This document shows, in pieces, positions 54,782-63,048 of a stretch of 64,000 bases of DNA. Source of the stretch: Dyella sp. C9 (GTDB taxonomy: Bacteria > Pseudomonadota > Gammaproteobacteria > Xanthomonadales > Rhodanobacteraceae); the NCBI RefSeq assembly GCF_003332825.1, contig NZ_QIRF01000005.1:1-64000 (forward strand). The letters run 5' to 3'. Position numbers and translations under genes: made by a program. The notes below the pieces were generated by a model. That model was not told the origin of the DNA. It was given only the letters and a program-made list of their open reading frames with translations, and ran no database searches. Within the stretch, counting starts at the first letter, position 1. Every line of letters starts with the position of its first letter.

Positions 54782-55664
54782 ACTCGGCGCCGATCTCAAG
54801 TCCCTGATCGCCCGCGCCGAGGACGTGCTCGTCCGTTCCCTGCCGCCCGAAGACACCGCCCCCATCGAACTGCACCGCGCGATGCGCTACGCCGTGCTTG
54901 GCGGCGGCAAGCGCCTGCGCCCGCTGCTGGTGTACGCGGCCGGCCATGCGTTTGGCGAGGACGGCTCCCGTCTCGACGCCCCCGCCTGCGCGGTGGAGCT
55001 GATCCATGCCTATTCGCTGGTGCACGACGACCTGCCGGCGATGGACGATGACGACATGCGGCGCGGCCGCCCCACGTGCCACATCGTGTTCGGCGAGGCC
55101 ATGGCCATCCTGGCCGGCGACGCGTTGCAGGCGCTTGCCTTCGAACTGCTGGCCCACGACGTGGAGCTGGGCGTTTCCCCGGCGCGCTGCGTGGAGATGC
55201 TGCGTGTGCTGGGCCGCGCCTGCGGTGCGGAAGGCATGGCCGGCGGACAGGCGCTCGACCTGGCGGCGGTCGGCCGCAAGCTGACGCTGGCCGAGCTGGA
55301 ACACATGCATGCCTGCAAGACCGGCGCCCTGATCCGTGCCGCAGTGCGCCTGGGCGCACTGGCGGCGGGCGCACCGGACGAGGCGCTGGAGTCGCTCGAC
55401 CGCTACGCCCATGCCGTGGGCCTGGCCTTCCAGGTGCGCGACGACATCCTCGACGTCGAGGGCGAATCGCAAGTGATTGGCAAGACCGTCGGCAAGGATG
55501 CGGCCGCCGACAAGCCCACCTTCCCTTCCATCATCGGCATGGCAGCCTCGCGCGAACACCTTGCGCGACTTACCGCCGACGCGCTGGAGGCCATCGCCCC
55601 GTTCGGCAGGCAAGGCATCCTGCTGGAAGAACTGGCTCGCTACGCGGCCGCCCGCCTGCGCTGA
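54741..55664 (+). CDS. ispA: farnesyl diphosphate synthase
   Basis: IspA condenses dimethylallyl and isopentenyl diphosphates to farnesyl diphosphate, the substrate of UppS encoded at 33.3 kb. The 307-residue trans-prenyltransferase has GGGKRLRP, the first aspartate-rich motif [10 protein letters not shown] (96-105), the second DDILD near 232 and [13 protein letters not shown] 54741 lies inside xseB; a TTG at 54765 is an alternative. dxs often follows ispA, but here a glycine-rich protein gene follows instead. Confidence 0.94.
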   Translation: MPQILPNRLNPSSELGADLKSLIARAEDVLVRSLPPEDTAPIELHRAMRYAVLGGGKRLRPLLVYAAGHAFGEDGSRLDAPACAVELIHAYSLVHDDLPAMDDDDMRRGRPTCHIVFGEAMAILAGDALQALAFELLAHDVELGVSPARCVEMLRVLGRACGAEGMAGGQALDLAAVGRKLTLAELEHMHACKTGALIRAAVRLGALAAGAPDEALESLDRYAHAVGLAFQVRDDILDVEGESQVIGKTVGKDAAADKPTFPSIIGMAASREHLARLTADALEAIAPFGRQGILLEELARYAAARLR

Positions 55665-55784
55665 GGCCGACATACTCCCTTTCAGGCGTGCGGTGGGCCA
55701 CCATCACGCCATCGGCATCTTGCGTGTCAACAACGATCGCATCGCAACGTTTTGCAGTGAGGTACCCCCCTCGCTTCGTTGCCC

Positions 55785-56567
55785 ATGTCCCGATTCCTCT
55801 CCCTCCCGCGCCTGGCCGGCGCCTACGTTGCGCTTGGCCTGCTGCTTGCCACCACGGTCCTTGCCGCAACGCCACAGGCTCCTGACTTCAGTGGCGCCTG
55901 GCGCCTGGACGACCGCAACAGCGATACCCCGGCCACCCTGACGGCCGCCATGCGTGCCGAAGCGCGCAAGGAACAGCAGGCCAGCCTGCAGCAGCAGGCT
56001 CCCGCCTCTTCATCATCCAGTTCCACCCCACCCGGCGGCCGTCATGGCGGCGGCATGGGTGGTGGCGGCAGCGGCGGAGGCATGGGCCACGGTGGCGGCA
56101 TGGGTGGCGGCGGAGGTATGGGCGGCGGCGGCATGGGTGGCGGCGGCATGGGCGGTGGTCACGGACGGCACGGGGGCGGCAACTCCGCCAGCAAGCCGGC
56201 CAACAGCGGGGACAAGGACCCGCTGGCCACGGCCACCTACCCGATGCCGCCGCTGCTGAACGTCGATTCGGTGCTGCTGGTGACCCAGGACGCGAAGACC
56301 TTCCAGGTGCGCCTGAACAATGGCGACCAGCTCACCGGCAAGCTCGACGGCCTGCCGCATCAGTCGCTCAACGGCAATGCGATGGTGCGCGGCCACGTCG
56401 ACAACGGCCGCCTGACGGTGTCGATCCAGTACGCCGACGGCACCCAGCTGGACCAGACCTGGGCCATGTCGGCCGATGGCCAGCAACTGGTGGTCACCGG
56501 CGCCTGGAAGGTACCCACACTGCAGCAGCCGGTGAGCTTCAAGCGCACCTACGTGGGGCTGCACTGA
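55785..56567 (+). CDS. exported glycine/methionine-rich repeat protein
   Basis: The 260-residue protein has a signal peptide ending VLAA (about residue 28), a Gln/Ala/Ser-rich segment with SSSSSS, and a repeat tract (about 86-135) of GGGMGGGG units with single His residues (MGHGGGMGG, GGGHGRHGGG). A conserved C-terminal domain (about 150-260) starts YPMPPLLNVDSVLLVTQD and has KTFQVRLNNGDQLTGKLDG and QYADGTQLDQTW. ATG 55785 was chosen; a TTG two codons earlier is possible. The function is unknown and export to the periplasm is likely. Confidence 0.78.
   Translation: MSRFLSLPRLAGAYVALGLLLATTVLAATPQAPDFSGAWRLDDRNSDTPATLTAAMRAEARKEQQASLQQQAPASSSSSSTPPGGRHGGGMGGGGSGGGMGHGGGMGGGGGMGGGGMGGGGMGGGHGRHGGGNSASKPANSGDKDPLATATYPMPPLLNVDSVLLVTQDAKTFQVRLNNGDQLTGKLDGLPHQSLNGNAMVRGHVDNGRLTVSIQYADGTQLDQTWAMSADGQQLVVTGAWKVPTLQQPVSFKRTYVGLH
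56041..56190 (+). repeat. GGCATGGGTGGCGG-type short repeats inside the glycine-rich gene
   Basis: The DNA is built of near-identical GGCGGCATGGG/GGTGGCGG units that encode GGMGGG. Such tracts change length by slippage, so the number of units may vary between strains. Confidence 0.7.
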
Positions 56568-56606
56568 GCCGGCGAGGGGCGGCATTGGCCGCCCCGGGTA
56601 GCGTCG

Positions 56607-57050
56607 CTACTTGATCAACCTCAGCGTGAACGGATAGCGGTAACGCACGCCTTCGTTCGCGCGGATGCCGGCGATGATGGTGAACACCAGCCAGGCCACC
56701 ACCACCACGGTGCCGACCGGAATCGCGATCATCACGCCCAACCCCAGCGTGATCACCACCAGCACCTTCAATGCCAGCAGGATGATCGCCACGGTGATGT
56801 TGAAGTTGAGGGCTTCCTTGGCCTGGTCGTCGACGAAGGGCATGGTGTCCTTCTTCACCAGCCAGATCACCAACGGGCCGATGAAGCAGCCCCAGCCGAA
56901 CCAGGTGCCGGTGATGATCAGGCCGATCAAAGCCGAGAGGTGGGCGAACAACGCCCATTGCCGCTGCTCGGCGGAAGGCGCGTCCGATGGCGGAACGGAG
57001 GAAGGGCCATTCGACGGCGGCGGTACGACGGACTCGGGCGGAACGCTCAT
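56607..57050 (-). CDS. DUF4870 domain membrane protein
   Basis: The 147-residue product has a Pro/Ser-rich cytoplasmic start and three to four hydrophobic segments. FAHLSALIGLIITGTWFGWG, FIGPLVIWLVKKDTMPFVDD and QAKEALNFNITVAI fit DUF4870, whose function is unknown. AGGAGA eight bases before ATG 57050 supports that start. It is convergent with the glycine-rich gene and lies downstream of pmbA on the same strand. Confidence 0.86.
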   Translation of the reverse strand: MSVPPESVVPPPSNGPSSVPPSDAPSAEQRQWALFAHLSALIGLIITGTWFGWGCFIGPLVIWLVKKDTMPFVDDQAKEALNFNITVAIILLALKVLVVITLGLGVMIAIPVGTVVVVAWLVFTIIAGIRANEGVRYRYPFTLRLIK

Positions 57051-57162
57051 GCGCACTTCTCCTGGTCGTAGAACCCTGATTTTCCTGCCGGCTTGTTCCT
57101 TTCCGTGCAGCCGGCGAGTTCGATCCTAGCAAGGACCCGCCGGATTTACCCCACAAGATCGG

Positions 57163-58515
57163 CTATTCGCCGGCGATGGTCATCTGCTCCAGCAGGATGG
57201 AGCCGGTGAGGATGTGCGAGCGCGGGTCCACGTCCGCGCCCACGGCCACGATGTTGGCGTACATGTCGCGCAGATTGGCCGCGATGGTGATTTCCTCCAC
57301 CGGGTAGGCAATCTGGCCGTTCTCGACCCAGAAGCCCGCCGCGCCGCGCGAGTAGTCGCCAGTGATGGTGGACACGCCCTGCCCCATGACCTCGGTCACC
57401 AGCAGGCCGGTGCCCATGCGCCTGAGCATGCCGGCGAAATCGTCCTGTCCCGGCTCGACCAGCAGGTTGTGGATGCCGCCTGCGTTGCCGGTGGATTCCA
57501 GTCCCAGCTTGCGCGCCGAATAACTGCCCAACACGTAGCGCGCCAGCACGCCGTTCTCGATGAGGGAGCTGTCGCGGGTGGCCACGCCCTCGGCGTCGAA
57601 CGCGCCCGAGCCCTGGCCGCGCATCAGGAACGGACGCTCCACGATGTTCATCCACGAGGGCATGACCTGCTTGCCCGCGTGATCGAGCAGGAAGCTCGCG
57701 CGGCGATACAGCGCACCGCCGCTCACCGCGCCCACCAGGTGGCCGACCAGCCCGCGCGCCACTTCCGGCGAGAACAGCACCGGGCACTGGCGCGTGGACA
57801 GGCGCTGTGCGCCCATGCGCGACAGCGTGCGCTGCGCCGCCTTGTCACCCAGTGCCTGGGCGCTCATGAAATCCCCGGCAGCGCGCACGCTGTCGTACCA
57901 GTAGTCGCGCTGCATGCCATCCTCGTCACCGGCAATCAGCGACAGCGACAGCGAGTGGCGGGTACCGCGCTCGCGTCCCAGGAAGCCGTGCGAGTTGGCG
58001 TAGACGGCCAGGCTCTCGCCCATCTGCACGCCGGCGCCATCGGAATTGGTGATGCCCGCGTGAGCGCGGCCGGCATCCTCGATGGCCTTGCCCAGGGCGA
58101 TGGCCCCGGCGGTGTCGATGCGCCAGGGGTGCCACAGGTCCAGTTCCGGGAATTCCGTGGCCATACGGGAAGCATCCGCCAGGCCGGCCGCCGGGTCTTC
58201 CTCGGTGTAGCGGGCGATGGCGCAGGCCTGCTCCAGGGTGGCCTGGATCGAGTCCGGGTTGAGGTCGGCGGTGCTGGCCGAACCCTTGCGCTGGCCGAAA
58301 TACACGGTCAGTCCGAAGCCGCGGTCCCGCGTGTGCTCGACCGTCTCCACCTCGCCCAGCCGGACGTTCACGTTCAGGCCCGTGTCGATGCTGGCGGCCA
58401 CCTCGGCTTGGCTGGCACCGGCCGCGCGGGCCCGGCGGATCACATCCTCGGCCAGTTGGGCCAATCGATCGAGCTCTTCGAGGCTGCGGTCCTGGGTGGG
58501 GGCAAGTTCGGTCAC
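57163..58515 (-). CDS. pmbA: metalloprotease PmbA (TldE)
   Basis: PmbA and TldD form a heterodimeric protease that degrades unfolded peptides and matures microcin B17-type peptides and CcdA. The 450 residues match E. coli PmbA. Typical stretches are LNVNVRLGEVETVEHTRDRG, FSPEVARGLVGHLVGAVSGG and TVGQ-type C-terminal TGDYSRGAAGFWVENGQ, IAYPVEEITIAANLRDM. PmbA itself lacks the HExxxH zinc motif, as expected. GTG 58515 follows an AGGA eight bases before. It is divergent from DUF1653-darP, as in E. coli. Confidence 0.95.
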   Translation of the reverse strand: MTELAPTQDRSLEELDRLAQLAEDVIRRARAAGASQAEVAASIDTGLNVNVRLGEVETVEHTRDRGFGLTVYFGQRKGSASTADLNPDSIQATLEQACAIARYTEEDPAAGLADASRMATEFPELDLWHPWRIDTAGAIALGKAIEDAGRAHAGITNSDGAGVQMGESLAVYANSHGFLGRERGTRHSLSLSLIAGDEDGMQRDYWYDSVRAAGDFMSAQALGDKAAQRTLSRMGAQRLSTRQCPVLFSPEVARGLVGHLVGAVSGGALYRRASFLLDHAGKQVMPSWMNIVERPFLMRGQGSGAFDAEGVATRDSSLIENGVLARYVLGSYSARKLGLESTGNAGGIHNLLVEPGQDDFAGMLRRMGTGLLVTEVMGQGVSTITGDYSRGAAGFWVENGQIAYPVEEITIAANLRDMYANIVAVGADVDPRSHILTGSILLEQMTIAGE

Positions 58516-58547
58516 GCGTGAATTCCTGCAGGCAAGCGGGTAACGGG

Positions 58548-58553
58548 TAGAAT
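58548..58553 (+). promoter_or_regulatory. -10 element of the DUF1653-darP promoter
   Basis: TAGAAT at 58548-58553 lies in the 114-base pmbA/DUF1653 divergent gap. A TTCCTG at 58523-58528 stands 19 bases upstream as a weak -35. Confidence 0.4.
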
Positions 58554-58629
58554 ACGCGGTCCTACCCGCGCAACCCCACGACATGGGGGTGGCCCGGCCG
58601 TTTTGCAAAGAGCGTCCACGGAGAACGCC

Positions 58630-58878
58630 ATGTCACCGACAGCCGGCATCTACCGTCACTACAAGGGCCAGCGTTACCGCGTGCTGGGTACGGCCCGGCA
58701 CAGCGAGACAATGGAAGAGGTGGTGGTCTACCAGGCGCTCTATGGCGACTTCGGCCTGTGGGTGCGCCCCGCCACCATGTTCTGCGAAACCGTGGAGCTG
58801 GATGGCGAGCCGATCCCGCGCTTTGCGCTGGAGCAAGCCGAACCCACCCCGTTCGATGGCCACGCCGCGTCCCACTGA
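58630..58878 (+). CDS. DUF1653 domain protein
   Basis: The 82-residue protein matches DUF1653: GIYRHYKGQRYRVLGTARHS, ETMEEVVVYQALYGDFGLWV and RPATMFCETVELDGEPIPRF. Such proteins are small, soluble and of unknown function; a role in RNA or nucleotide metabolism has been guessed from the fold. GGAGA precedes ATG 58630. It is 29 bases before darP and probably in the same transcript. Confidence 0.88.
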   Translation: MSPTAGIYRHYKGQRYRVLGTARHSETMEEVVVYQALYGDFGLWVRPATMFCETVELDGEPIPRFALEQAEPTPFDGHAASH

Positions 58879-58907
58879 CGCCTGGCCGACCTGCTGGAAG
58901 ACCCCGA

Positions 58908-59486
58908 GTGAACCGCAACTACACCCACGATTCCGAACACGACTACGGCCCTACCCGCACGCAGCAGCGCCGCGACGCGCTGGCGGTGCTGGCGCTGGCC
59001 AACCAACTGGTCGAACTGCCCGCCAGCAAGCTGGCACGGCTGGAGCTGCCCGAGGACGTGCTGCGCGAGATCGCCAATACGCGCCGCATCACCGCGCATA
59101 TCGCGCGCAAGCGCCAGCTGCAGTTCCTGGCCAAGGTGATGCGCCGCCACGACACCGAGGTATTCGACGGCGTGCGCGCCGCCCTGGGTGAAAACCGCGA
59201 GCGCCAGCGCCAGGAGACCGCTGCCATGCATCGCATGGAGGCCACGCGCGAGCGCCTGCTGACCGACACCGATGCGGTGATGGGCGAGTTGATCGAGCGG
59301 TATCCGAACATCGACCGCCAGCACCTGCGTTCGCTGGTACGCCAGGCCAAGGCCGAGAAGGATGCCAACAAGCCGCCGCGCGCCTACCGCGAGATCTACC
59401 AGTTGCTCAAGGAGCTGGCCTCGGGCGCTGCGGATACCGCCGCAGATGCGGGTGAGCCCGAAGGCTCCGAGATCACCGAAGACTGA
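58908..59486 (+). CDS. darP: ribosome biogenesis factor DarP (YjgA)
   Basis: DarP helps the late assembly of the 50S subunit. The 192-residue protein has the DUF615 core: QQRRDALAVLALANQLVELP, ITAHIARKRQLQFLAKVMRR and IDRQHLRSLVRQAKAEKDAN, close to YjgA of E. coli. The start is GTG 58908 with GGAAG upstream. The acidic tail (about 175-192) is longer than in E. coli. The pmbA-darP divergent layout is conserved. A perfect REPIN follows the stop. Confidence 0.93.
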   Translation: MNRNYTHDSEHDYGPTRTQQRRDALAVLALANQLVELPASKLARLELPEDVLREIANTRRITAHIARKRQLQFLAKVMRRHDTEVFDGVRAALGENRERQRQETAAMHRMEATRERLLTDTDAVMGELIERYPNIDRQHLRSLVRQAKAEKDANKPPRAYREIYQLLKELASGAADTAADAGEPEGSEITED

Positions 59487-59495
59487 GGATCGACC

Positions 59496-59557
59496 GGTCG
59501 CGCACAGGGTGCGCTCCTACACGGGCTTCGTTGTAGGAGCGCACCCTGTGCGCGACC
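59496..59557. repeat. perfect REPIN after darP
   Basis: Two 26-base arms (59496-59521 and 59532-59557) are exact reverse complements around a 10-base spacer. The right arm contains GTAGGAGCGCACCCTGTGCG. This is the cleanest member of the REP family in this window and defines its consensus. Confidence 0.9.
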
Positions 59558-59565
59558 CAGGCCCC

Positions 59566-59790
59566 TCACTTCACCGGCCTGAACCGCCTGCAGCCATCCC
59601 CCGGCGACACCCAGCAGTCATGCACGAGGCACAAGCGGCTGTTCGCGACGGTAGCGCCGTGGGCCGAACCCAGCGACGCCCACCCTGGCAAGGCCTTTTC
59701 CAGCGCGTGCCGCTCATCCAGGCGGTGGCGGCACTCGCTGCAGCGGCCCTGCCTCTCGCGCCCTGCGTCAGGCATGGCCGCGATGCTCAT
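59566..59790 (-). CDS. small cysteine-rich protein coupled to the YeiH-like transporter
   Basis: The 74-residue product has MSIAAMPDAGRERQGRCSEC near the start and five cysteines: a CSEC pair, then LCLVHDCWVSPGDGC. The spacing suggests a zinc or iron site. Its ATG at 59790 overlaps the transporter stop codon as ATGA, which argues strongly that it is translated. There is no signal peptide. I recognise no named family; it may be an accessory or redox partner of the transporter (inference). Confidence 0.72.
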   Translation of the reverse strand: MSIAAMPDAGRERQGRCSECRHRLDERHALEKALPGWASLGSAHGATVANSRLCLVHDCWVSPGDGCRRFRPVK

Positions 59791-61205
59791 CCACCCAGCC
59801 CGTTCCAGTAATGGGCGAACACGTGCACCGACAGCACGTAGCCGATCACGATGTTCACCGCCACGCCTGCGGTGAAGGCCAGCAACGGCTTCCAGCCAGT
59901 AGCCGTGAGCGAGCGCAGCCGCGTGGTGAGGCCGATGCTGAGGAAGCAGAAGGTGAAGGCCCAGGTGCGCAGTGTGCTGATCGGCGCCACCAGGTCCGGC
60001 GTGACGATCTTGCGGTAATCGGCCAGCGAGTAATGGCTGGCGATCCAGGTGACCAGGGCCGAGGCCAGCACGAAGCCGATCACGAACTTGGGAAAGCGTG
60101 CCCAGATCTCGCGCGCATCGGCCTTGGCCTCCACGCCGCCTTCGTAGTTCCAGCGGGTGGTGGCGACCCAGGCCAGGGTGAATGCCCAGATGCCGATCCA
60201 GATGTCGCGGCCCCCCACCTTCATGAGGGTAAACGCCTGTACCGCCGCATCCGGCGCGCCGGCAATGGCGCCACCGGCGTTGCGCGCCGCATCGCCATAG
60301 GCCTGCGCCGCGGCGATGCCGGCGGCATCGGCGAACTCGGAGGTGCCGATCCACGCACCGGCCACCGCAGTAGACAGGCCAAGCGCACGCGAGGCCAGCG
60401 GCAGCACGAAGATCATCACGATCGCCCACACCACCACCAGGGTGATCGCCATCGAGGTCTGCTCACGCCGCGCTCGCACTGCACCGCCTGCGGCGATCGC
60501 GGCCGACACGCCACACACCGCGCCGCCGACACCAAGCACCGCGGCGAAACGCTTGTCCAGGCCCAGCGCCTTGCCGGTGAGGAAGATCGTGAAGAATGTC
60601 GCCAAGGACACGATGGTCGCCTGTCCCACCGCCACCGGGCCGGCCCAGAACAGCAGGGTCAGCGGCAACGTCGCGCCCAGCAGCACGATGCCCAACTTGA
60701 TGTAGAACTCCACGCGCAGGCCGGACTGGAACCACTCCGGCAAGGTGAACACGTTCGACACCAGCAGCCCAAGCACGAGCGCAATCAGCGGCGCCTCGAG
60801 GTTGTAGCGCGAGGCCTGGGTCCATGCCGACACGTTGAAGATCAACAGCGAGGCGACGAACAGGATCAGGAAGCTGGGCAGGAAGCGGGCCAGCGACTGT
60901 CCCAGTACCGCCAACGCCGTACCGAACAGCAGCGCAAAGGCGGCGAACAGCGCCAGGTAATTCGGCCAGTGGCCGGCCAGCGCCAGCCCGGCCTCGGCCA
61001 GCGTCGTCCACTTGGCCGGCGCCACCGCCAGCCACTTCAGGCTGCTGCCGCTGGCGAACAACGCCCAGGCCACCACGATGACCAGCAGGCCGATCCATAC
61101 CGACCACCAGTCTTCATTGGAAAAGATCCCCGTACGCGGCGCACGCACCTCGGCGCCATCGGCTGGCCGCGCCCCGACCGGCAGCACGCGCGTGACTTCA
61201 CTCAT
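59787..61205 (-). CDS. YeiH/UPF0324-family putative sulfate or anion exporter
   Basis: The 472-residue inner-membrane protein has about 11-12 hydrophobic segments, with the family stretches LGIVLLGATLPLTLLFWAG, VGGAVCGVSAAIAAGGAVRA and IGTSEFADAAGIAAAQAYG. An N-terminal extension (about 1-45) precedes the first helix. YeiH relatives are assigned to sulfate or sulfite export, which is not proven. GAGG stands before ATG 61205. The LysR regulator often beside yeiH is absent. Confidence 0.85.
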   Translation of the reverse strand: MSEVTRVLPVGARPADGAEVRAPRTGIFSNEDWWSVWIGLLVIVVAWALFASGSSLKWLAVAPAKWTTLAEAGLALAGHWPNYLALFAAFALLFGTALAVLGQSLARFLPSFLILFVASLLIFNVSAWTQASRYNLEAPLIALVLGLLVSNVFTLPEWFQSGLRVEFYIKLGIVLLGATLPLTLLFWAGPVAVGQATIVSLATFFTIFLTGKALGLDKRFAAVLGVGGAVCGVSAAIAAGGAVRARREQTSMAITLVVVWAIVMIFVLPLASRALGLSTAVAGAWIGTSEFADAAGIAAAQAYGDAARNAGGAIAGAPDAAVQAFTLMKVGGRDIWIGIWAFTLAWVATTRWNYEGGVEAKADAREIWARFPKFVIGFVLASALVTWIASHYSLADYRKIVTPDLVAPISTLRTWAFTFCFLSIGLTTRLRSLTATGWKPLLAFTAGVAVNIVIGYVLSVHVFAHYWNGLGG

Positions 61206-61243
61206 GACCTCGCCCCTCGTCGCAAGCAACCCAGATTCAGACA

Positions 61244-61257
61244 TCCAGACGTCCGGA
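61244..61257. promoter_or_regulatory. imperfect GACGTCC palindrome upstream of the YeiH-like gene
   Basis: TCCAGACGTCCGGA lies about 39 bases before the start codon and shares the GACGTCC core with the two perfect palindromes at 17715 and 44424. One base pair is broken. Confidence 0.3.
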
Positions 61258-61403
61258 CCGATTCATGCCGGACAGCCATCCGCAAGCTCCACTGTCCCCC
61301 TGCACGAGGCCATGGCGAAATGAGCTTTCGTTCTATGCATATGCCCGTGCGACGGAAACCGTCACATGCGCGGGCCACGGGAGCCTGCGGCCACACGGCA
61401 AGA

Positions 61404-61422
61404 GGCCCGCTCAAGGCGGGCC
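61404..61422. terminator. hairpin downstream of tldD
   Basis: GGCCCGC (61404-61410) pairs with GCGGGCC (61416-61422) around TCAAG. On the minus strand it follows tldD; no T-run is seen, so it is a moderate candidate. The rest of the 248-base gap between the transporter and tldD shows no gene. Confidence 0.5.
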
Positions 61423-61453
61423 CCGGGAACTCGACTGGCGGCAGGCGCGGAGC

Positions 61454-62893
61454 TTACGAGGCCGTGCCACCCACCGTCATCGCGTCCACCTTGAGCGTCG
61501 GCTGGCCCACGCCCACCGGCACGCTCTGGCCGTCCTTGCCGCATACGCCCACGCCTTCGTCGAGCGCCAGGTCGTTGCCGATCATCGACACCCGGTTGAG
61601 CACTTCCGGACCGGCGCCGATCAGGGTGGCGCCCTTCACCGGGCGGGTGATCCGGCCGTCCTCGATGAGGTAGGCCTCGCTGGCGGAGAACACGAACTTG
61701 CCGTTGGTGATGTCCACCTGGCCGCCACCGAAGTTCACCGCGTAAAGGCCCTTCTTCACTGAGCGGATGATTTCTTCCGGCGCGTGCTGGCCGGCCAGCA
61801 TGTAGGTGTTGGTCATGCGCGGCATCGGCAGCTGCGCGAACGACTCGCGGCGGCCGTTACCGGTCGGCGCCATGCCCATCAGGCGCGCGTTGAGCTTGTC
61901 CTGCATGTAGCCCTTGAGGATGCCATCCTCGATCAGGGTGGTGCACTCGGTCGGCGTGCCTTCGTCGTCCACGCTGAGCGAGCCGCGGCGACCGACCAGG
62001 GTGCCGTCGTCGACCACGGTGACGCCCGGCGCGGCGACGCGCTGGCCGATGCGGCCGGCGAAGGCTGAGCTGCCCTTGCGATTGAAGTCGCCTTCCAGGC
62101 CATGGCCGATGGCCTCGTGCAGCAGCACGCCGGGCCAGCCGGGACCGAGCACCACCGGCATGCTGCCGGCCGGCGCGTCGACCGCATCGAGGTTCACCAG
62201 CGCCTGGCGCACCGCCTCGTCGGCGAAGGCCATGGCGCGGCCGTTGTCGATCAGCTCGCGATAGCCGTAGCGACCACCGCCGCCAGCGCTGCCCTGCTCG
62301 CGGCGACCGCTCTGCTCGGCGATGACCTGCACGTTCAAGCGCACCAGCGGGCGCACGTCGGCCGCGAGAGTGCCATCGGACGCTGCCACCAGCACGGTAT
62401 CCATGGTGGCGGCCAGGCTCACGATCACTTGCTTGATGCGCGGATCGCGCGAACGCGCATAAGCGTCCACCTCACGCAACAGGGCGATCTTGTCGGGATT
62501 GGGCAGGCTTTCCACCGGATCGATGGCCGGATACAGCTGGCGGGCGCCATGCAGCGCCAGCGGCTTGCCGGCGCCATTGCCGCCCTGGGCAATGGCACGT
62601 GCAGCCTTGGAGGCATCCAGCAGCTGCGGCAGCACGATTTCGTCGGAATAGGCGAAGCCGGTCTTTTCGCCGCTGATGGCGCGCACGCCTACGCCCTGCT
62701 CGATGGAGTGGCTGCCGTCCTTGACGATGCCCTCTTCCAGCAGCCAGGACTCGCTGCGCGAGTGCTGGAAATACAGGTCGGCGGCGTCGATCGACGGCCC
62801 CATCAGCTGGTTGAACACACGGTCGAGGTCGGTGGCGGCCAGGCCACCGGGGGCCAGCAGGCGGCGTTCAGCCAGCGCGATCAGGGAATCCAT
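61454..62893 (-). CDS. tldD: metalloprotease TldD
   Basis: TldD is the zinc-bearing half of the TldD/PmbA protease. The 479-residue protein has His259-Glu260-x-x-x-His264 (HEAIGH) and the conserved Gly-rich end [22 protein letters not shown] with the third-ligand cysteine. [20 protein letters not shown] near the start is typical. Its partner PmbA is encoded 4 kb away at 57.2 kb. The yhdP-tldD order is the same as in E. coli. Confidence 0.97.
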   Translation of the reverse strand: MDSLIALAERRLLAPGGLAATDLDRVFNQLMGPSIDAADLYFQHSRSESWLLEEGIVKDGSHSIEQGVGVRAISGEKTGFAYSDEIVLPQLLDASKAARAIAQGGNGAGKPLALHGARQLYPAIDPVESLPNPDKIALLREVDAYARSRDPRIKQVIVSLAATMDTVLVAASDGTLAADVRPLVRLNVQVIAEQSGRREQGSAGGGGRYGYRELIDNGRAMAFADEAVRQALVNLDAVDAPAGSMPVVLGPGWPGVLLHEAIGHGLEGDFNRKGSSAFAGRIGQRVAAPGVTVVDDGTLVGRRGSLSVDDEGTPTECTTLIEDGILKGYMQDKLNARLMGMAPTGNGRRESFAQLPMPRMTNTYMLAGQHAPEEIIRSVKKGLYAVNFGGGQVDITNGKFVFSASEAYLIEDGRITRPVKGATLIGAGPEVLNRVSMIGNDLALDEGVGVCGKDGQSVPVGVGQPTLKVDAMTVGGTAS

Positions 62894-63048
62894 GGAGTCT
62901 CGTCGTGTAAAAGGTTGAATTTTAGCAAGTTGGGGGCCGTCGCCGCCGGTTTAAAGGTCACGAGGCCGCAGCTCCCTGGCCTGGGTAGTCGCGCGGGCAA
63001 CGCATCGTCGCGCCGCTGCTGCGACAGCCATCCGCCCGACGCGTGAAC

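Noticed and set aside
59811..61673. Plus-strand open frame of 620 codons
   Set aside because: It is antisense to the YeiH-like transporter and rich in His, Arg and Gln, as expected of a shadow of a membrane protein gene.
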